From the NCBI GenBank assembly GCA_030424865.1, contig JAUHVR010000014.1:1-64000 (forward strand): 64,000 nt of DNA, written 5' to 3'. Positions 9,695-18,674 of this stretch are shown here, in pieces. Under the pieces are notes generated by a model. That model was not told the origin of the DNA and ran no database searches. It was given only the letters and a program-made list of their open reading frames with translations. Each line of letters begins with the position of its first letter. Position 1 is the first letter of the stretch. Both the position numbers and the translations under genes were made by a program. Origin of the DNA: Alphaproteobacteria bacterium (GTDB lineage Bacteria; Pseudomonadota; Alphaproteobacteria; Rhodobacterales; Rhodobacteraceae).

Positions 9695-11038
9695 TTGGAT
9701 CTGATCAGTTTTGTCCCGCAATTCGGCAGCTTCCTGTGGACGATCGTGGCCTTTGTGGTCGCATTGTCGGTCATCGTCGCCATCCACGAATATGGACACT
9801 ACATCGTGGGCCGCTGGTCGGGCATCGATGCTGATGTCTTTTCGCTTGGGTTCGGCCCGGTGCTGTTTTCCCGCGTCGACAAGCGCGGCACGGTCTGGCA
9901 GGTCGCGGCGCTGCCCTTTGGCGGATACGTCAAGTTCAAGGGCGATTCCAATGCCTCGGGCGGGATGGATCTGGAGGCCATGTCAGAGCTGAGCGCCGCC
10001 GAGCGCCGCCGCACGATGAATGGCGCGCCGCTTTGGGCGCGCGCGGCAACCGTCGCCGCGGGGCCCGCGTTCAATTTCGCTCTCTCGATCCTTGTTTTTG
10101 CTGGAATTTTCCTGGTTCAGGGACGTGTCTCAGAACCGCTGCAGGTCGGAGAGTTGCGTACGCTTCCGATCGAGCAGGGTCTGCAGGAAGGTGACTATAT
10201 CCTTGCCATCGAAGGGGATGCACCGCCCAGCTTTGATCAACCAGCGCTGTTTGATGCGTTTCTGCGCAACCTGCCACGGCAGGCGCAGCTTGAATATACC
10301 GTACAGCGCGGGGACTCTCGCGTGGCGGTGCCCGGGCCTTATGTTTATCCGCCGGTCGCCACGGCGATTGTGCCCTTGTCTGCGGCCAGCGATGCGGGAA
10401 TGCTCCCGGGGGACGTGATCGTCAGCATTGACGGCGCAGACATATCGGCCTTTGCAGATCTGAAGACCAAGGTCGAAAGCTCTGAAGGGGCGACGCTGAA
10501 CCTGGCGATCTGGCGGGATGGCCAGATGATTGACATCGACCTGACCCCAAAGCGTGTGGATGAACCACAGGCTGGTGGTGGATTTCAGACCTTTTATCGG
10601 ATCGGCATTGTCGGGGGGCTTTTCTTTGAGCCCGCAACAACGACACCAAGCGTTGTCACCGCGCTTGGCGACGGTGTCGGGCAAACGATCGAAATCATGC
10701 GCGGATCGCTGTCGGGCCTGTACCACATGATCACGGGTGCGATTAGCACCTGCAACCTGTCGGGCCCCATCGGCATCGCCGAAACCTCGGGGGCGATGGC
10801 CAGCCAGGGCACCCAAAGCTTCATCTGGTTCATTGCCGTGCTGTCAACGGCGGTCGGGTTGCTGAACCTTTTCCCTGTACCGGTGCTGGACGGCGGCCAT
10901 CTTTGCTTTTTCGCCTACGAAGCCGTCCGCGGACGCCCACCCAGCGACAAGGCTTTGCGTGTGCTGATGTCCATTGGCCTGACCATGATCCTGACGTTGA
11001 TGATCTTTGCGCTTTCGAACGATTTGTTCTGTCCCTGA
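9695..11038 (+). CDS. rseP: Site-2 intramembrane zinc metalloprotease RseP family
   Basis: 447 residues beginning at a TTG (9695) preceded by AGAGG. No ATG is available without losing the first membrane segment, so the TTG is preferred. HEYGH at residues 31-35 is the zinc site inside the first transmembrane helix, and NLFPVPVLDGGHL near the C-terminus supplies the third ligand. A central PDZ region (about 125-300) includes VPLSAASDAGMLPGDVIVSI. In the family it cleaves membrane-bound anti-sigma factors after outer-membrane stress. It lies just upstream of bamA, the usual arrangement. Confidence 0.93.
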   Translation: MDLISFVPQFGSFLWTIVAFVVALSVIVAIHEYGHYIVGRWSGIDADVFSLGFGPVLFSRVDKRGTVWQVAALPFGGYVKFKGDSNASGGMDLEAMSELSAAERRRTMNGAPLWARAATVAAGPAFNFALSILVFAGIFLVQGRVSEPLQVGELRTLPIEQGLQEGDYILAIEGDAPPSFDQPALFDAFLRNLPRQAQLEYTVQRGDSRVAVPGPYVYPPVATAIVPLSAASDAGMLPGDVIVSIDGADISAFADLKTKVESSEGATLNLAIWRDGQMIDIDLTPKRVDEPQAGGGFQTFYRIGIVGGLFFEPATTTPSVVTALGDGVGQTIEIMRGSLSGLYHMITGAISTCNLSGPIGIAETSGAMASQGTQSFIWFIAVLSTAVGLLNLFPVPVLDGGHLCFFAYEAVRGRPPSDKALRVLMSIGLTMILTLMIFALSNDLFCP

Positions 11039-11117
11039 GACACTGCCCAAATCCCGACAAAATTCCGCCCCAGTTCGCGGGTAATCTCGAAACCGACCCA
11101 AAGTTTCGAGCAAAACA

Positions 11118-11243
11118 ATGCACACCATTCAAGACGGATACCGCAGCCTGAGCTTCCTGTTTTCCCTCAACTGGGATCGGTTGCTTTACGTGTTCACGAT
11201 CTTCTTTGCACTCGTCCTGGGTGCATTTGTCGGATCGCTCTGA
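11118..11243 (+). CDS. Small single-span membrane protein between rseP and bamA
   Basis: A 41-codon ORF (ATG 11118, TGA 11241-11243) starting MHTIQDGYRSLSFLFSLNWD. The second half is a continuous hydrophobic stretch (LLYVFTIFFALVLGAFVGSL), so it should be a single-span membrane peptide with a short cytosolic N-terminus. Codon use is GC-rich and looks coding. It fills most of the otherwise empty 320-bp gap between two essential envelope genes. No strong Shine-Dalgarno is visible (CGAGC lies about ten bases upstream). I do not recognise a named family; function unknown. Confidence 0.5.
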   Translation: MHTIQDGYRSLSFLFSLNWDRLLYVFTIFFALVLGAFVGSL

Positions 11244-11358
11244 GCGCAAGGTCGCTGACAGGGCAACACTGCGCGAAATACGCCGCCGAGAGTTTTGACA
11301 TCACGCCGTATTCCCGATACTCAGATCGGCAATGGGATGTCTTTATTGGATTGGCGTG

Positions 11359-13725
11359 ATGACCGAAAATAAGAGGGCGCGCGCGTCTCTTTCTGGACGC
11401 ATGAGGGCAGGGGCACAGGCAGCATTCGCGGCGATTTTCATTGTTGTAACAATGGCTTTCGTGGCGCTTCCACACACGGCTCAGGCACAGACCTACACGT
11501 TCAATTCGGTTCAGATCGAAGGCAATCAACGGGTCGATCCCAGTGCAATCCTGACATTTGGGGGAATCGCGCGGGGCGAGACGGTCTCGGCGGCGCGTCT
11601 GAACCAAGCGTATCAGAACATCATTGGCACGGGTCTGTTCGAATCCGTGGATGTGATCCCGCAAGGGTCCCGCCTGATCATCCGCGTTGTCGAGTTGCCC
11701 ACCGTCAACCGCGTGACCTTTGAAGGCAACCGCCGGATCAAGGACGAAGACCTGGCGCTGATCGTGCAGACCCAGTCACGTCGCGTGTTCGACGCCTCGA
11801 TTGCCGAAGCGGACGCCGCCGCGATCACACAGGCCTACAGCCAGCGGGGCCGCCTTGCGGCGCGCGTGCAACCCAGGATCATCCGACGCAGCGACAACCG
11901 CGTCGATCTGGTCTTTGAAATCTTCGAAGGTGGCGTGATCGAGGTCGAGCGTATCGGCTTTGTCGGCAACAAGATCTATTCGGACCGCCGCCTGCGCCGC
12001 GTTCTGGGCAGCAAGCAGGCCGGCATCTTCCGTCAGGTCATCAGTTCGGACACGTTTGTCGAAGACCGGATTGAATTCGACCGCCAGGTTCTTCGCGATT
12101 TCTATCTGTCGCGCGGCTACGTGGATTTCCGCATCACCGGCGTCAACGCCGAGCTGGCGGAAACCCGTGACGGGTATTTCGTGACCTTCAACGTCGAAGA
12201 GGGGCAGCAGTTCCGCGTGGCCGAAGTCACGGTGACCTCAAATCTGCCGGACGCTGATCCTGACGAGTTCCAGGACGCGCTGAAAATGCGCTCGGGCATC
12301 GTCTATTCGCCGACGCTGGTCGAAAATGACATTGCCCGACTGGAGCGTTTGGCCATCAAGAACGGGCTGGACTTTGTTCGCGTTGAACCGCGCGTAACCC
12401 GCAACGACCGCGAATTGACGTTGAGCGTCGAGTTCGTCCTGACCCGTGGTCCCCGCGTCTTTGTCGAACGCATTGATATCGAGGGCAACACCACCACCCG
12501 AGACGATGTGATCCGGCGCCAGTTCTTCGTGGTCGAAGGAGACCCCTTCAACCCGCGTGAAATTCGCCAGGCTGCCGAACGTATCCGGGCGCTTGGTTTC
12601 TTTGGTGCCGCCGATGTGCGCGCGCGCGAAGGGTCGTCACCGCAGCAGGTGATCGTTGATGTCGACGTGACGGAGCAGCCCACCGGTTCGCTGAGTTTTG
12701 GTGCGTCCTACAATACGAACTCTGGTTTTGGTTTGACCATCGAGTTCTCTGAAAGAAACTTCCTCGGGCGTGGTCAACAGCTTGCCTTCTCGGTGGCCTC
12801 GGCGACCGAAACGCGGAACTACAGCTTCTCATTCACCGAACCGGCCTTTTTGGGGCGTGATGTCGCCTTTGGCATCGACGTCAACTATTTCGAGTCGGAT
12901 AGCCTTGGGGCTGAATGGGACACGGCAACGGGCACCTTCTCGCCGTCGTTGCAGTTTGCTGTTGGTGAAAACAGCCGCCTGAGCGTGCGGTACCTGCTGG
13001 AGTATGGGGAAATCACCGGCCTGTCGGCCAGCGTTGGTGAAATCGTCACGGCTGAGGCCGCAACAGGCGGTTTGATCAGCAGCGCCGTCGGCTACACGTT
13101 CAGCTATGACACGCGGCGCACCGGGTTGAACCCGAATGCCGGTGTCCTTCTGGAATTCGGTCAGGACTTTGCCGGTCTGGGTGGGGACACGACCTTTATC
13201 CGGACCACGGGGCGCGCGGTTGCCCAGACCAACATCCTGAACGAGGAAGTCACCCTGCGGGCCTCGCTTCAAGGTGGCGCGATCAACTACACAAGCGGCA
13301 CCGGTGACCGCGTCATCGACCGTTTCCTGATTGGCCCCTCCATCATGCGCGGCTTTGAATATGCCGGTATCGGCCCTCGTGAGGTCAACACGGTCACCGG
13401 TATCGACGATCCGCTGGGCGGCAAGTACTTTGCCGTCGCGCGGTTCGAAGCCGAATTCCCGGTTGGTCTGCCCGAAGAGTACGGCATCTCGGCCGGCGTG
13501 TTCTATGACGTCGGTTCGGTTTGGGGCCTCGACAGTTCCAAGACCGTGACAGCGCCGGGCAGCGTGGTCGTCTCGCGTGATTTTGCGGCGCGTCACGTCA
13601 TCGGCTTCTCGATCTTCTGGGACACCGCGCTTGGGCCGCTTCGGTTCAATTTCACCGAAGCGCTGAGCAAGGAAGCCTTTGATCGGGATCAGTCGTTCGA
13701 GTTCACGATCTCGACCCAGTTCTGA
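11359..13725 (+). CDS. bamA: Outer membrane protein assembly factor BamA
   Basis: 788 residues from the ATG at 11359; an ATG nine codons earlier (11332) is possible but gives a poorer signal peptide. The signal peptide is residues 1-45, cleaved after TAQA before QTYTFNSVQIEGN. Five POTRA repeats follow (about 47-440), each with the pattern of GN(x)R/(x)ED turns. The last ~350 residues form the 16-strand barrel, containing MRGFEYAGIG (the VRGF-type motif) and GPLRFNFTEAL, and end in the C-terminal Phe of the beta-barrel signal. It is the central insertase of the BAM complex. The stop overlaps the skp start (TGATG). Confidence 0.96.
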   Translation: MTENKRARASLSGRMRAGAQAAFAAIFIVVTMAFVALPHTAQAQTYTFNSVQIEGNQRVDPSAILTFGGIARGETVSAARLNQAYQNIIGTGLFESVDVIPQGSRLIIRVVELPTVNRVTFEGNRRIKDEDLALIVQTQSRRVFDASIAEADAAAITQAYSQRGRLAARVQPRIIRRSDNRVDLVFEIFEGGVIEVERIGFVGNKIYSDRRLRRVLGSKQAGIFRQVISSDTFVEDRIEFDRQVLRDFYLSRGYVDFRITGVNAELAETRDGYFVTFNVEEGQQFRVAEVTVTSNLPDADPDEFQDALKMRSGIVYSPTLVENDIARLERLAIKNGLDFVRVEPRVTRNDRELTLSVEFVLTRGPRVFVERIDIEGNTTTRDDVIRRQFFVVEGDPFNPREIRQAAERIRALGFFGAADVRAREGSSPQQVIVDVDVTEQPTGSLSFGASYNTNSGFGLTIEFSERNFLGRGQQLAFSVASATETRNYSFSFTEPAFLGRDVAFGIDVNYFESDSLGAEWDTATGTFSPSLQFAVGENSRLSVRYLLEYGEITGLSASVGEIVTAEAATGGLISSAVGYTFSYDTRRTGLNPNAGVLLEFGQDFAGLGGDTTFIRTTGRAVAQTNILNEEVTLRASLQGGAINYTSGTGDRVIDRFLIGPSIMRGFEYAGIGPREVNTVTGIDDPLGGKYFAVARFEAEFPVGLPEEYGISAGVFYDVGSVWGLDSSKTVTAPGSVVVSRDFAARHVIGFSIFWDTALGPLRFNFTEALSKEAFDRDQSFEFTISTQF

Positions 13726-14303
13726 TGTTGCGGATCATTGCCTTGGCGGCAGCGGCAGCGTTTTTCGCACTGCCGGGCGCCGCGCAGCAGCTTGATCAGG
13801 GGCAAACGATCCGGCGCGTCCAAAGCCCGATCCTGACGCTCGAGCCAAACAGGCTGCTCACATCCACTCTGTTCGGGCGCCGTATGGTTGCCGAATTCGA
13901 AAGCCTGCGGGATGAGTTGCAGCAGGAAACGACGCGGCTGGAAAACGAATTGATTGCCGAAGAGCAGGAATTGACGGAACTGCGCGGCACGGTTTCGACC
14001 GAAGAATTCCGGGCTCTGGCAGATGCGTTTGACGAAAAGGCGCAACAGTTTCGCAGCCAGACCGAAGAGCGCGATGCCGATCTGGCCCGTCGGGTCGAAA
14101 CCGCCGAACGCCAGTTGCTGGAGGCGGCTCTGCCAGTGCTGAACGCCATCATGCGGGATGCGGGCGCTGCCGTCATTGTTGATCGACGCTCGGTCTTCCT
14201 CGGCCGTGACGCCATCGACATCACGGATCTTGTCATTCAGAGGCTGGATGAAACATTGGGCGACGGAACCGCGCAGAATTCCGGACAAGACGAACAAGAC
14301 TGA
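13725..14303 (+). CDS. skp: OmpH/Skp-family periplasmic chaperone
   Basis: 192 residues: signal peptide 1-20 (ends PGAAQQ), then an Arg/Glu/Gln-rich helical arm with strong coiled-coil character ([20 protein letters not shown] and onward) between about 55 and 140. The family forms jellyfish-like trimers holding unfolded outer-membrane proteins for BamA. Its coupling to bamA and position before fabZ-lpxA supports the assignment. The tail (SGQDEQD) is acidic and variable. Confidence 0.88.
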   Translation: MLRIIALAAAAAFFALPGAAQQLDQGQTIRRVQSPILTLEPNRLLTSTLFGRRMVAEFESLRDELQQETTRLENELIAEEQELTELRGTVSTEEFRALADAFDEKAQQFRSQTEERDADLARRVETAERQLLEAALPVLNAIMRDAGAAVIVDRRSVFLGRDAIDITDLVIQRLDETLGDGTAQNSGQDEQD

Positions 14304-14374
14304 CGCCCCGCGCGTCTTGCCCTGCGCGGCAACCCTTGTTAGGCACCTTTCAAACAAGACACATGGGGGCCCCG

Positions 14375-14836
14375 ATGACCGACAGCCTGAAGACAGCTGA
14401 CATTCAACTGATCCAACGGATCCTGCCGCACCGTTACCCGTTTCTTCTGGTGGACAAAGTGGTTGATATCGACGGCTTTTCCAGCGCCACGGGCATCAAG
14501 AACGTCACCATGAACGAACCGCACTTCCAGGGGCATTTCCCGGGCACGCCGATCATGCCGGGCGTGACGATTGTCGAGGCGATGGCCCAGACCTCGGCCG
14601 TGATGGTCGGCGTTGCGATGGATTTGGCAGACAAGGATCTGCTGATCTATTTCATGGGCATCGACAAGTGCAAGTTCCGCCGCAAGGTCATTCCGGGCGA
14701 CGTGCTGACCATGAAGCTGCGCACCCTGCGCGGCAAGCCGGGCGGCAAGGTCTGGAAATTCGAAGGCGTGGCCGAGGTCGAAGGTGAAATGGCCGCCGAG
14801 GCCGAATTCACCGCGATGATGGATCTGCCCGCGTGA
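14375..14836 (+). CDS. fabZ: 3-hydroxyacyl-[acyl-carrier-protein] dehydratase FabZ
   Basis: 153 residues from the ATG at 14375 (GGGGG just upstream); an ATG four codons earlier and a TTG at 14336 are less likely given the family's usual MTD.LK.ADI N-terminus. Hot-dog fold: catalytic His54 in [14 protein letters not shown] and Glu68 in IVEAMAQ. It dehydrates 3-hydroxyacyl-ACP, including 3-hydroxymyristoyl-ACP needed by the adjacent lpxA. The stop overlaps the GTG start of lpxA. Confidence 0.95.
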   Translation: MTDSLKTADIQLIQRILPHRYPFLLVDKVVDIDGFSSATGIKNVTMNEPHFQGHFPGTPIMPGVTIVEAMAQTSAVMVGVAMDLADKDLLIYFMGIDKCKFRRKVIPGDVLTMKLRTLRGKPGGKVWKFEGVAEVEGEMAAEAEFTAMMDLPA

Positions 14837-15621
14837 GCGAAGCGCAAATCCATTCCAGCGCCATTGTCGAACCCGGCGCTCAGATCGGGGCAGGCTGCCG
14901 CATCGGGCCGTTCTGTCACATCGGGCCGGATGTCGTGCTGGACACGGGCGTCGAACTGAAAAGCCACGTGGTGGTTCAGGGCCAGACACGCATCGGTGCC
15001 GACACCGTAATCTTTCCCTTTTCCGTCATCGGAGAGATCCCGCAGGATCTGAAATTTCAGGGCGAGAAGACGCGGCTCGAGATCGGCGCGCGCAACCGGA
15101 TCCGGGAACATGTGACCATGAACACCGGCACTGAAGGCGGTGGCGGCGTGACCCGTGTGGGCGATGATGGGCTGTTCATGGCGGGCTGCCATGTGGCGCA
15201 CGATGCGCAGATCGGGGATCGCGTGATCCTTGTGAACCAGGTGGCCATCGCCGGCCATGTCGTGATCGAGGATGACGTCATCGTCGGCGGCCTGTCGGGG
15301 GTTCACCAGTTCGTTCGGATCGGGCGCGGCGCGATCATCGGAGCCGTCACCATGGTGACCAATGACGTGATCCCATATGGCCTCGTTCAAGCACCACGTG
15401 GCGAGCTGGAAGGGCTGAACCTCGTGGGTCTCAAGCGCAAGGGGGTGACCCGCGCCGATATCACGGCACTGCGCGCGGCGTTCCAGATGCTGGCGCAGGG
15501 CGAAGGGGCCTTTGCGGAACGGGCCAAACGCCTCGGCGACGAAACCGAAAGCGATTATGTGCGCGAGATCGTGGCCTTTGTGCTGGGTGAAAGCGATCGT
15601 TCTTTCCTGACGCCGAGGTAA
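14833..15621 (+). CDS. lpxA: UDP-N-acetylglucosamine acyltransferase
   Basis: 262 residues with a GTG start overlapping the fabZ stop (GTGA). It has left-handed beta-helix hexapeptide repeats ([35 protein letters not shown]) and the catalytic-site motif [11 protein letters not shown]. It catalyses the first step of lipid A synthesis, adding 3-hydroxyacyl to UDP-GlcNAc. The C-terminal helical domain ([15 protein letters not shown]) is present. Confidence 0.96.
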   Translation: MSEAQIHSSAIVEPGAQIGAGCRIGPFCHIGPDVVLDTGVELKSHVVVQGQTRIGADTVIFPFSVIGEIPQDLKFQGEKTRLEIGARNRIREHVTMNTGTEGGGGVTRVGDDGLFMAGCHVAHDAQIGDRVILVNQVAIAGHVVIEDDVIVGGLSGVHQFVRIGRGAIIGAVTMVTNDVIPYGLVQAPRGELEGLNLVGLKRKGVTRADITALRAAFQMLAQGEGAFAERAKRLGDETESDYVREIVAFVLGESDRSFLTPR

Positions 15622-15625
15622 GCTG

Positions 15626-16417
15626 ATGCTGGCATTGATTGCAGGGCAGGGCGGATTGCCCGCCACGCTGGTTGCGGCGCTTGCCGAGCGGCCGCTGGTC
15701 TGTTCGATCGAGGGTTCGACCCCCGACGCGCTGACACCCGATGTGGTCTTTCGGTTGGAAACGCTTGGCAGCCTGCTGGCCGACCTCAAGACCCGCGGCG
15801 TCACGCAGGTCTGTTTTTGCGGTGGGATCGAAAGGCCCTCGGTCGATCCGTCCAAGCTGGATGCGGCAACACTGCCGCTGGTTCCGATCTTTATGGAGGC
15901 GCTCAGCCAGGGCGACGACGGCGCGCTTCGTGCGGCAATCCGGATCTTTCAGGACAGCGGATTTGACGTGCAGGCCGCACACGAGATTGCGCCGCACCTG
16001 TTGCTGGACGAAGGCGTTGCAAGCCAGGCCCAGCCCTATGACGCCGCGGACCAGGATGCCTTGGTCGGGGACACGACGCTGGCCGAAATGGGCGCGGCGG
16101 ACCTCGGGCAGGCCTGTGTGATCCGCGACGGCGCGGTGATTTCACGCGAAGATGATGCCGGCACGGATGCCATGCTGCGGGCCTTGCCCCCATCCGACGC
16201 GCGCAAGGGCATGCTTTTCAAGGGCCCCAAGCCCGAACAGGACCGGCGCGTCGACTTGCCGACCATCGGGCCGCGGACGGTTGAAAGCGCCGCCCAGGCC
16301 GGATTGGCGGGGCTGGTGATCGAGGCCGGTGGCGTCATCGTGCTGGACCGGGACAAGGTCATCGAGGCGTTGGACCGGCACGGCATGTTTCTCTGGGTCC
16401 GCACAAGAGGCAGCTGA
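15626..16417 (+). CDS. lpxI: UDP-2,3-diacylglucosamine pyrophosphatase LpxI
   Basis: 263 residues of the LpxI (formerly DUF1009) family, which replaces LpxH in alphaproteobacteria. It hydrolyses UDP-2,3-diacylglucosamine to lipid X. Recognisable parts are MLALIAGQGGLP at the N-terminus, VCFCGGIERPS, and the C-terminal DLPTIGPRTVESAAQAGLAG with AGGVIVLD. It sits between lpxA and lpxB, with its stop overlapping the lpxB ATG, which matches its pathway position. Confidence 0.93.
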   Translation: MLALIAGQGGLPATLVAALAERPLVCSIEGSTPDALTPDVVFRLETLGSLLADLKTRGVTQVCFCGGIERPSVDPSKLDAATLPLVPIFMEALSQGDDGALRAAIRIFQDSGFDVQAAHEIAPHLLLDEGVASQAQPYDAADQDALVGDTTLAEMGAADLGQACVIRDGAVISREDDAGTDAMLRALPPSDARKGMLFKGPKPEQDRRVDLPTIGPRTVESAAQAGLAGLVIEAGGVIVLDRDKVIEALDRHGMFLWVRTRGS

Positions 16418-17595
16418 TGCGTATCTTCATCCTTGCAGGCGAGATTTCGGGCGACAAGCTGGGCGGCGCGCTGATGCAGGGGCTGCAGGAGCTGCTTCCT
16501 GGACAAGAGATCGAGTATCAGGGAATTGGCGGGCCGCTCATGCAGGCTCAGGGGGTGACGTCGCTGTTCCCGATGGAAGAGCTGTCGGTCATGGGTCTGG
16601 TCGAGATCCTGTCACAGTATCGGCACCTGAACGCACGCGTGCATCAGACCGCCGAGGCGGTGTTGGCGATGCAGCCGGATGTACTGATCACCATCGACGC
16701 CCCTGAATTCTCGTTGCGGGTCGCCAAACTGGTGAAGGCCAAAAGCAACATTCGCACGGTGCATTATGTTGCGCCCACGGTCTGGGCCTGGCGGTCCGGA
16801 CGCGCCAGGAAGATGGCGGCCCATATCGACCAGGTGCTTGCACTTTTGCCCTTTGAGCCACCGTTCATGGAAGAGGCCGGGATGCGCTGCGATTTTGTCG
16901 GCCATCCCATTGCCACCGAGGTGCAGGCGACCGAAGACGAACGGCTGGCGTTCCGGCGGGACCACGGGCTAGAGGGGCATCCCTCGCTTTTGGTTCTGCC
17001 GGGCTCGCGCCGGGGCGAGATTTCGCGGTTGATGCCCATCTTCAAAGAGGTCGTCGACAGTCTGTGCAAGGATCGGCCCGACCTTCGGATCGTGATCCCG
17101 ACCGTCGCCAACATCGCGTCTGACGTCCGGGACGCGGCTGCAGACTGGCCGGGCCAGCCGGTGATCGTTGATCCCAGCGGCGTGTCCGAAGACGAGGCCG
17201 CCCGCCAGAAACGCGCGGCCTTTGCCGCGACGGACGCCGCTTTGGCAGCTTCGGGCACGGTGTCACTCGAATTGGCGGCAGCAGGCACACCGATGGTGGT
17301 GGCCTATGACATGAACTGGCTGTCCCGAACGCTGGTCATGAAGATGTTGCTGGTCGATTCGGTCACGCTGGTGAACCTGGTGTCGGAAACCCGAAGCGTG
17401 CCTGAATTCATCGGTGCCGCCTGTCAGCCCGGCCCGATTGCCGTTGCCATGGACCAGGTGCTGTCGGATCCCGGCGACCAACACAAGGCGCTGGACCTGA
17501 CGATGGCGCGTCTTGGAAAAGGCGGGGAATCCCCGGGTCTCAGGGCCGCCAAGGCGATTCTGGACGGGTTGTCTTCGTCGGCTGCAAAACACTGA
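16417..17595 (+). CDS. lpxB: Lipid-A-disaccharide synthase
   Basis: 392 residues, GT19 family. Joins lipid X and UDP-2,3-diacylglucosamine into the beta-1,6 disaccharide. MRIFILAGEISGDKLG, YQGIGGPLMQAQG, VHYVAPTVWAWR and LLVLPGSRRGEI are conserved family blocks. It is the last gene of the lipid A run and is followed by a strong hairpin terminator. Confidence 0.96.
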   Translation: MRIFILAGEISGDKLGGALMQGLQELLPGQEIEYQGIGGPLMQAQGVTSLFPMEELSVMGLVEILSQYRHLNARVHQTAEAVLAMQPDVLITIDAPEFSLRVAKLVKAKSNIRTVHYVAPTVWAWRSGRARKMAAHIDQVLALLPFEPPFMEEAGMRCDFVGHPIATEVQATEDERLAFRRDHGLEGHPSLLVLPGSRRGEISRLMPIFKEVVDSLCKDRPDLRIVIPTVANIASDVRDAAADWPGQPVIVDPSGVSEDEAARQKRAAFAATDAALAASGTVSLELAAAGTPMVVAYDMNWLSRTLVMKMLLVDSVTLVNLVSETRSVPEFIGAACQPGPIAVAMDQVLSDPGDQHKALDLTMARLGKGGESPGLRAAKAILDGLSSSAAKH

Positions 17596-17607
17596 TGCCA
17601 CAACAAA

Positions 17608-17631
17608 AAACGCCGGCCAGGGCCGGCGTTT
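17608..17631. terminator. Bidirectional terminator between lpxB and the IalB gene
   Basis: 10-bp perfect stem (AAACGCCGGC 17608-17617 with 17622-17631) and a 4-base loop. It is flanked by an A-run on the left and TTT on the right, so it can stop lpxB transcripts and, with the better U-run, the convergent minus-strand gene. Confidence 0.85.
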
Positions 17632-17660
17632 CAATTTACGGGACCGATCGTTCCCGATGA

Positions 17661-18248
17661 TCACTGTCTGGGGATCGCAGTGATCATGTCAAAACCCTTG
17701 GTGAACCCGGTCAGCGACATGGTCACGGGAACCCGCTGATCCGGAGCCAAAGCCGGAACGATCATCAGCGTCGCCGCATTGCCGCGTTTGAAGGTATCGA
17801 CGTCTTCCTGGGTAAAGCCAACGCGCGAGAAACAGCCGATCTGATTGCAGAAGGCAAAGGCATAGCGCTTGCCCGCCCCGCCATCGACGGTCATCGTCAG
17901 ACCTTCGGTCAAAAGCGTTTCCAACGGCACGACGATCGTTGCGCCCGCCACAACCTGACCGCCAGTGTCGACGCGAAAGATGTTGGCCTCGGCCACGTTG
18001 TTGCCCTCTTCGTCCCGCAGAAGCTGGTACATCTGGCAATGCTCGTTGTCCGCCTTGTCCTTGAGGCATTTGATCTGCCAATCGCCTACGGTTTCGCGAA
18101 TGAACGTGCCGTCACTAGCGCCTTGAACAACGGGTTGGCCGGTATCCAGCCCAGGAACGGCTTCGGATTTGGTGTCTTCGTCCTGTGCCAGTGCAGGAGC
18201 TGCTGCTAGCGCCGCCAGAAGCGGAAGAAGGGTGGTCAGTCTGGACAT
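17661..18248 (-). CDS. Invasion-associated locus B (IalB) family periplasmic protein
   Basis: 195 residues; the ATG at 18246-18248 has GGAG six bases upstream, so a 58-codon N-terminal extension is rejected. The signal peptide is residues 1-21 (ends ALAQ). The mature part has the IalB pattern: VGDWQIKCLK, a Cys pair region CQMYQLL and FAFCNQIGCFSRVGF, suggesting disulfides in the periplasm. The family is widespread in alphaproteobacteria and its biochemical role is unclear. A TTGACA on the minus strand (complement at 18315-18320) may be its -35 box. Confidence 0.85.
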   Translation of the reverse strand: MSRLTTLLPLLAALAAAPALAQDEDTKSEAVPGLDTGQPVVQGASDGTFIRETVGDWQIKCLKDKADNEHCQMYQLLRDEEGNNVAEANIFRVDTGGQVVAGATIVVPLETLLTEGLTMTVDGGAGKRYAFAFCNQIGCFSRVGFTQEDVDTFKRGNAATLMIVPALAPDQRVPVTMSLTGFTKGFDMITAIPRQ

Positions 18249-18407
18249 AAGTAACTCCGCTGCACAAATTTCACGTTTCTCTAAGCGATTACCATGCTGT
18301 GGGTGGACTGTCAGTGTCAAAGTGGGTCGCCGAACACAGAGATCGGCGAAAATCTGCGGACTGATCCGAGACGGGTGTCTTGAACTAAACCGCTGAGATC
18401 GAAGTAG

Positions 18408-18435
18408 AAAAGGGATCACCAAGGTGATCCCTTTT
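18408..18435 (+). terminator. Strong orphan terminator hairpin upstream of the IalB gene
   Basis: Perfect inverted repeat AAAAGGGATCAC (18408-18419) with its complement at 18424-18435 around a 4-base loop, followed by TTTTTC-rich sequence. No annotated gene reads into it on the plus strand: it lies between the divergent IalB gene and the candidate small RNA. It could end an unannotated plus transcript from 18249-18407, or a minus transcript. Confidence 0.65.
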
Positions 18436-18523
18436 CTTTTTCTTTCTCCCCGTCGGACCGGCCGACTTTGTCATTGACGGCACGCTACGCAACTTGTCCC
18501 CAGCGGTCAACAGGGATTTGAGC

Positions 18524-18645
18524 AAAAAAACCGCGCCTCGGGGGCGCGGTCAGTCTGACAGGGAGGAAGTTGGTCCAAGCGGCAAGAGGACATGACCGCC
18601 GGACCAAAAAACATACTGGCACCAAATGGTTAAGGTAGTATGTTT
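18524..18645 (-). ncRNA. Candidate small regulatory RNA with anti-Shine-Dalgarno motif
   Basis: Minus strand, about 120 nt, no convincing ORF. In order: a hairpin with AACATACT/AGTATGTT arms (plus 18609-18645 region); a second hairpin with GGTCC/GGACC and GCGG/CCGC arms (plus 18571-18605); a single-stranded stretch CTTCCTCCC (plus complement GGGAGGAAG at 18561-18569); and a canonical terminator with an 8-bp stem (18530-18537 with 18543-18550) and seven Us. Pyrimidine-rich CUUCCUCCC can pair with ribosome-binding sites, and CCUCCUCCC-type motifs are known in alphaproteobacterial small RNAs. The promoter is not obvious, and the 5' end is a guess. The structure is seen; the function is inferred. 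Confidence 0.5.
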
Positions 18646-18674
18646 GCTCGGCACGGTTGAAGGAGCCTTTGGTC

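Noticed and set aside
18614-18632. Sigma-54 promoter TGGCAC upstream of the HerA-type gene
   Set aside because: TGGCAC is present, but the GC of the -12 element does not occur at the required spacing.
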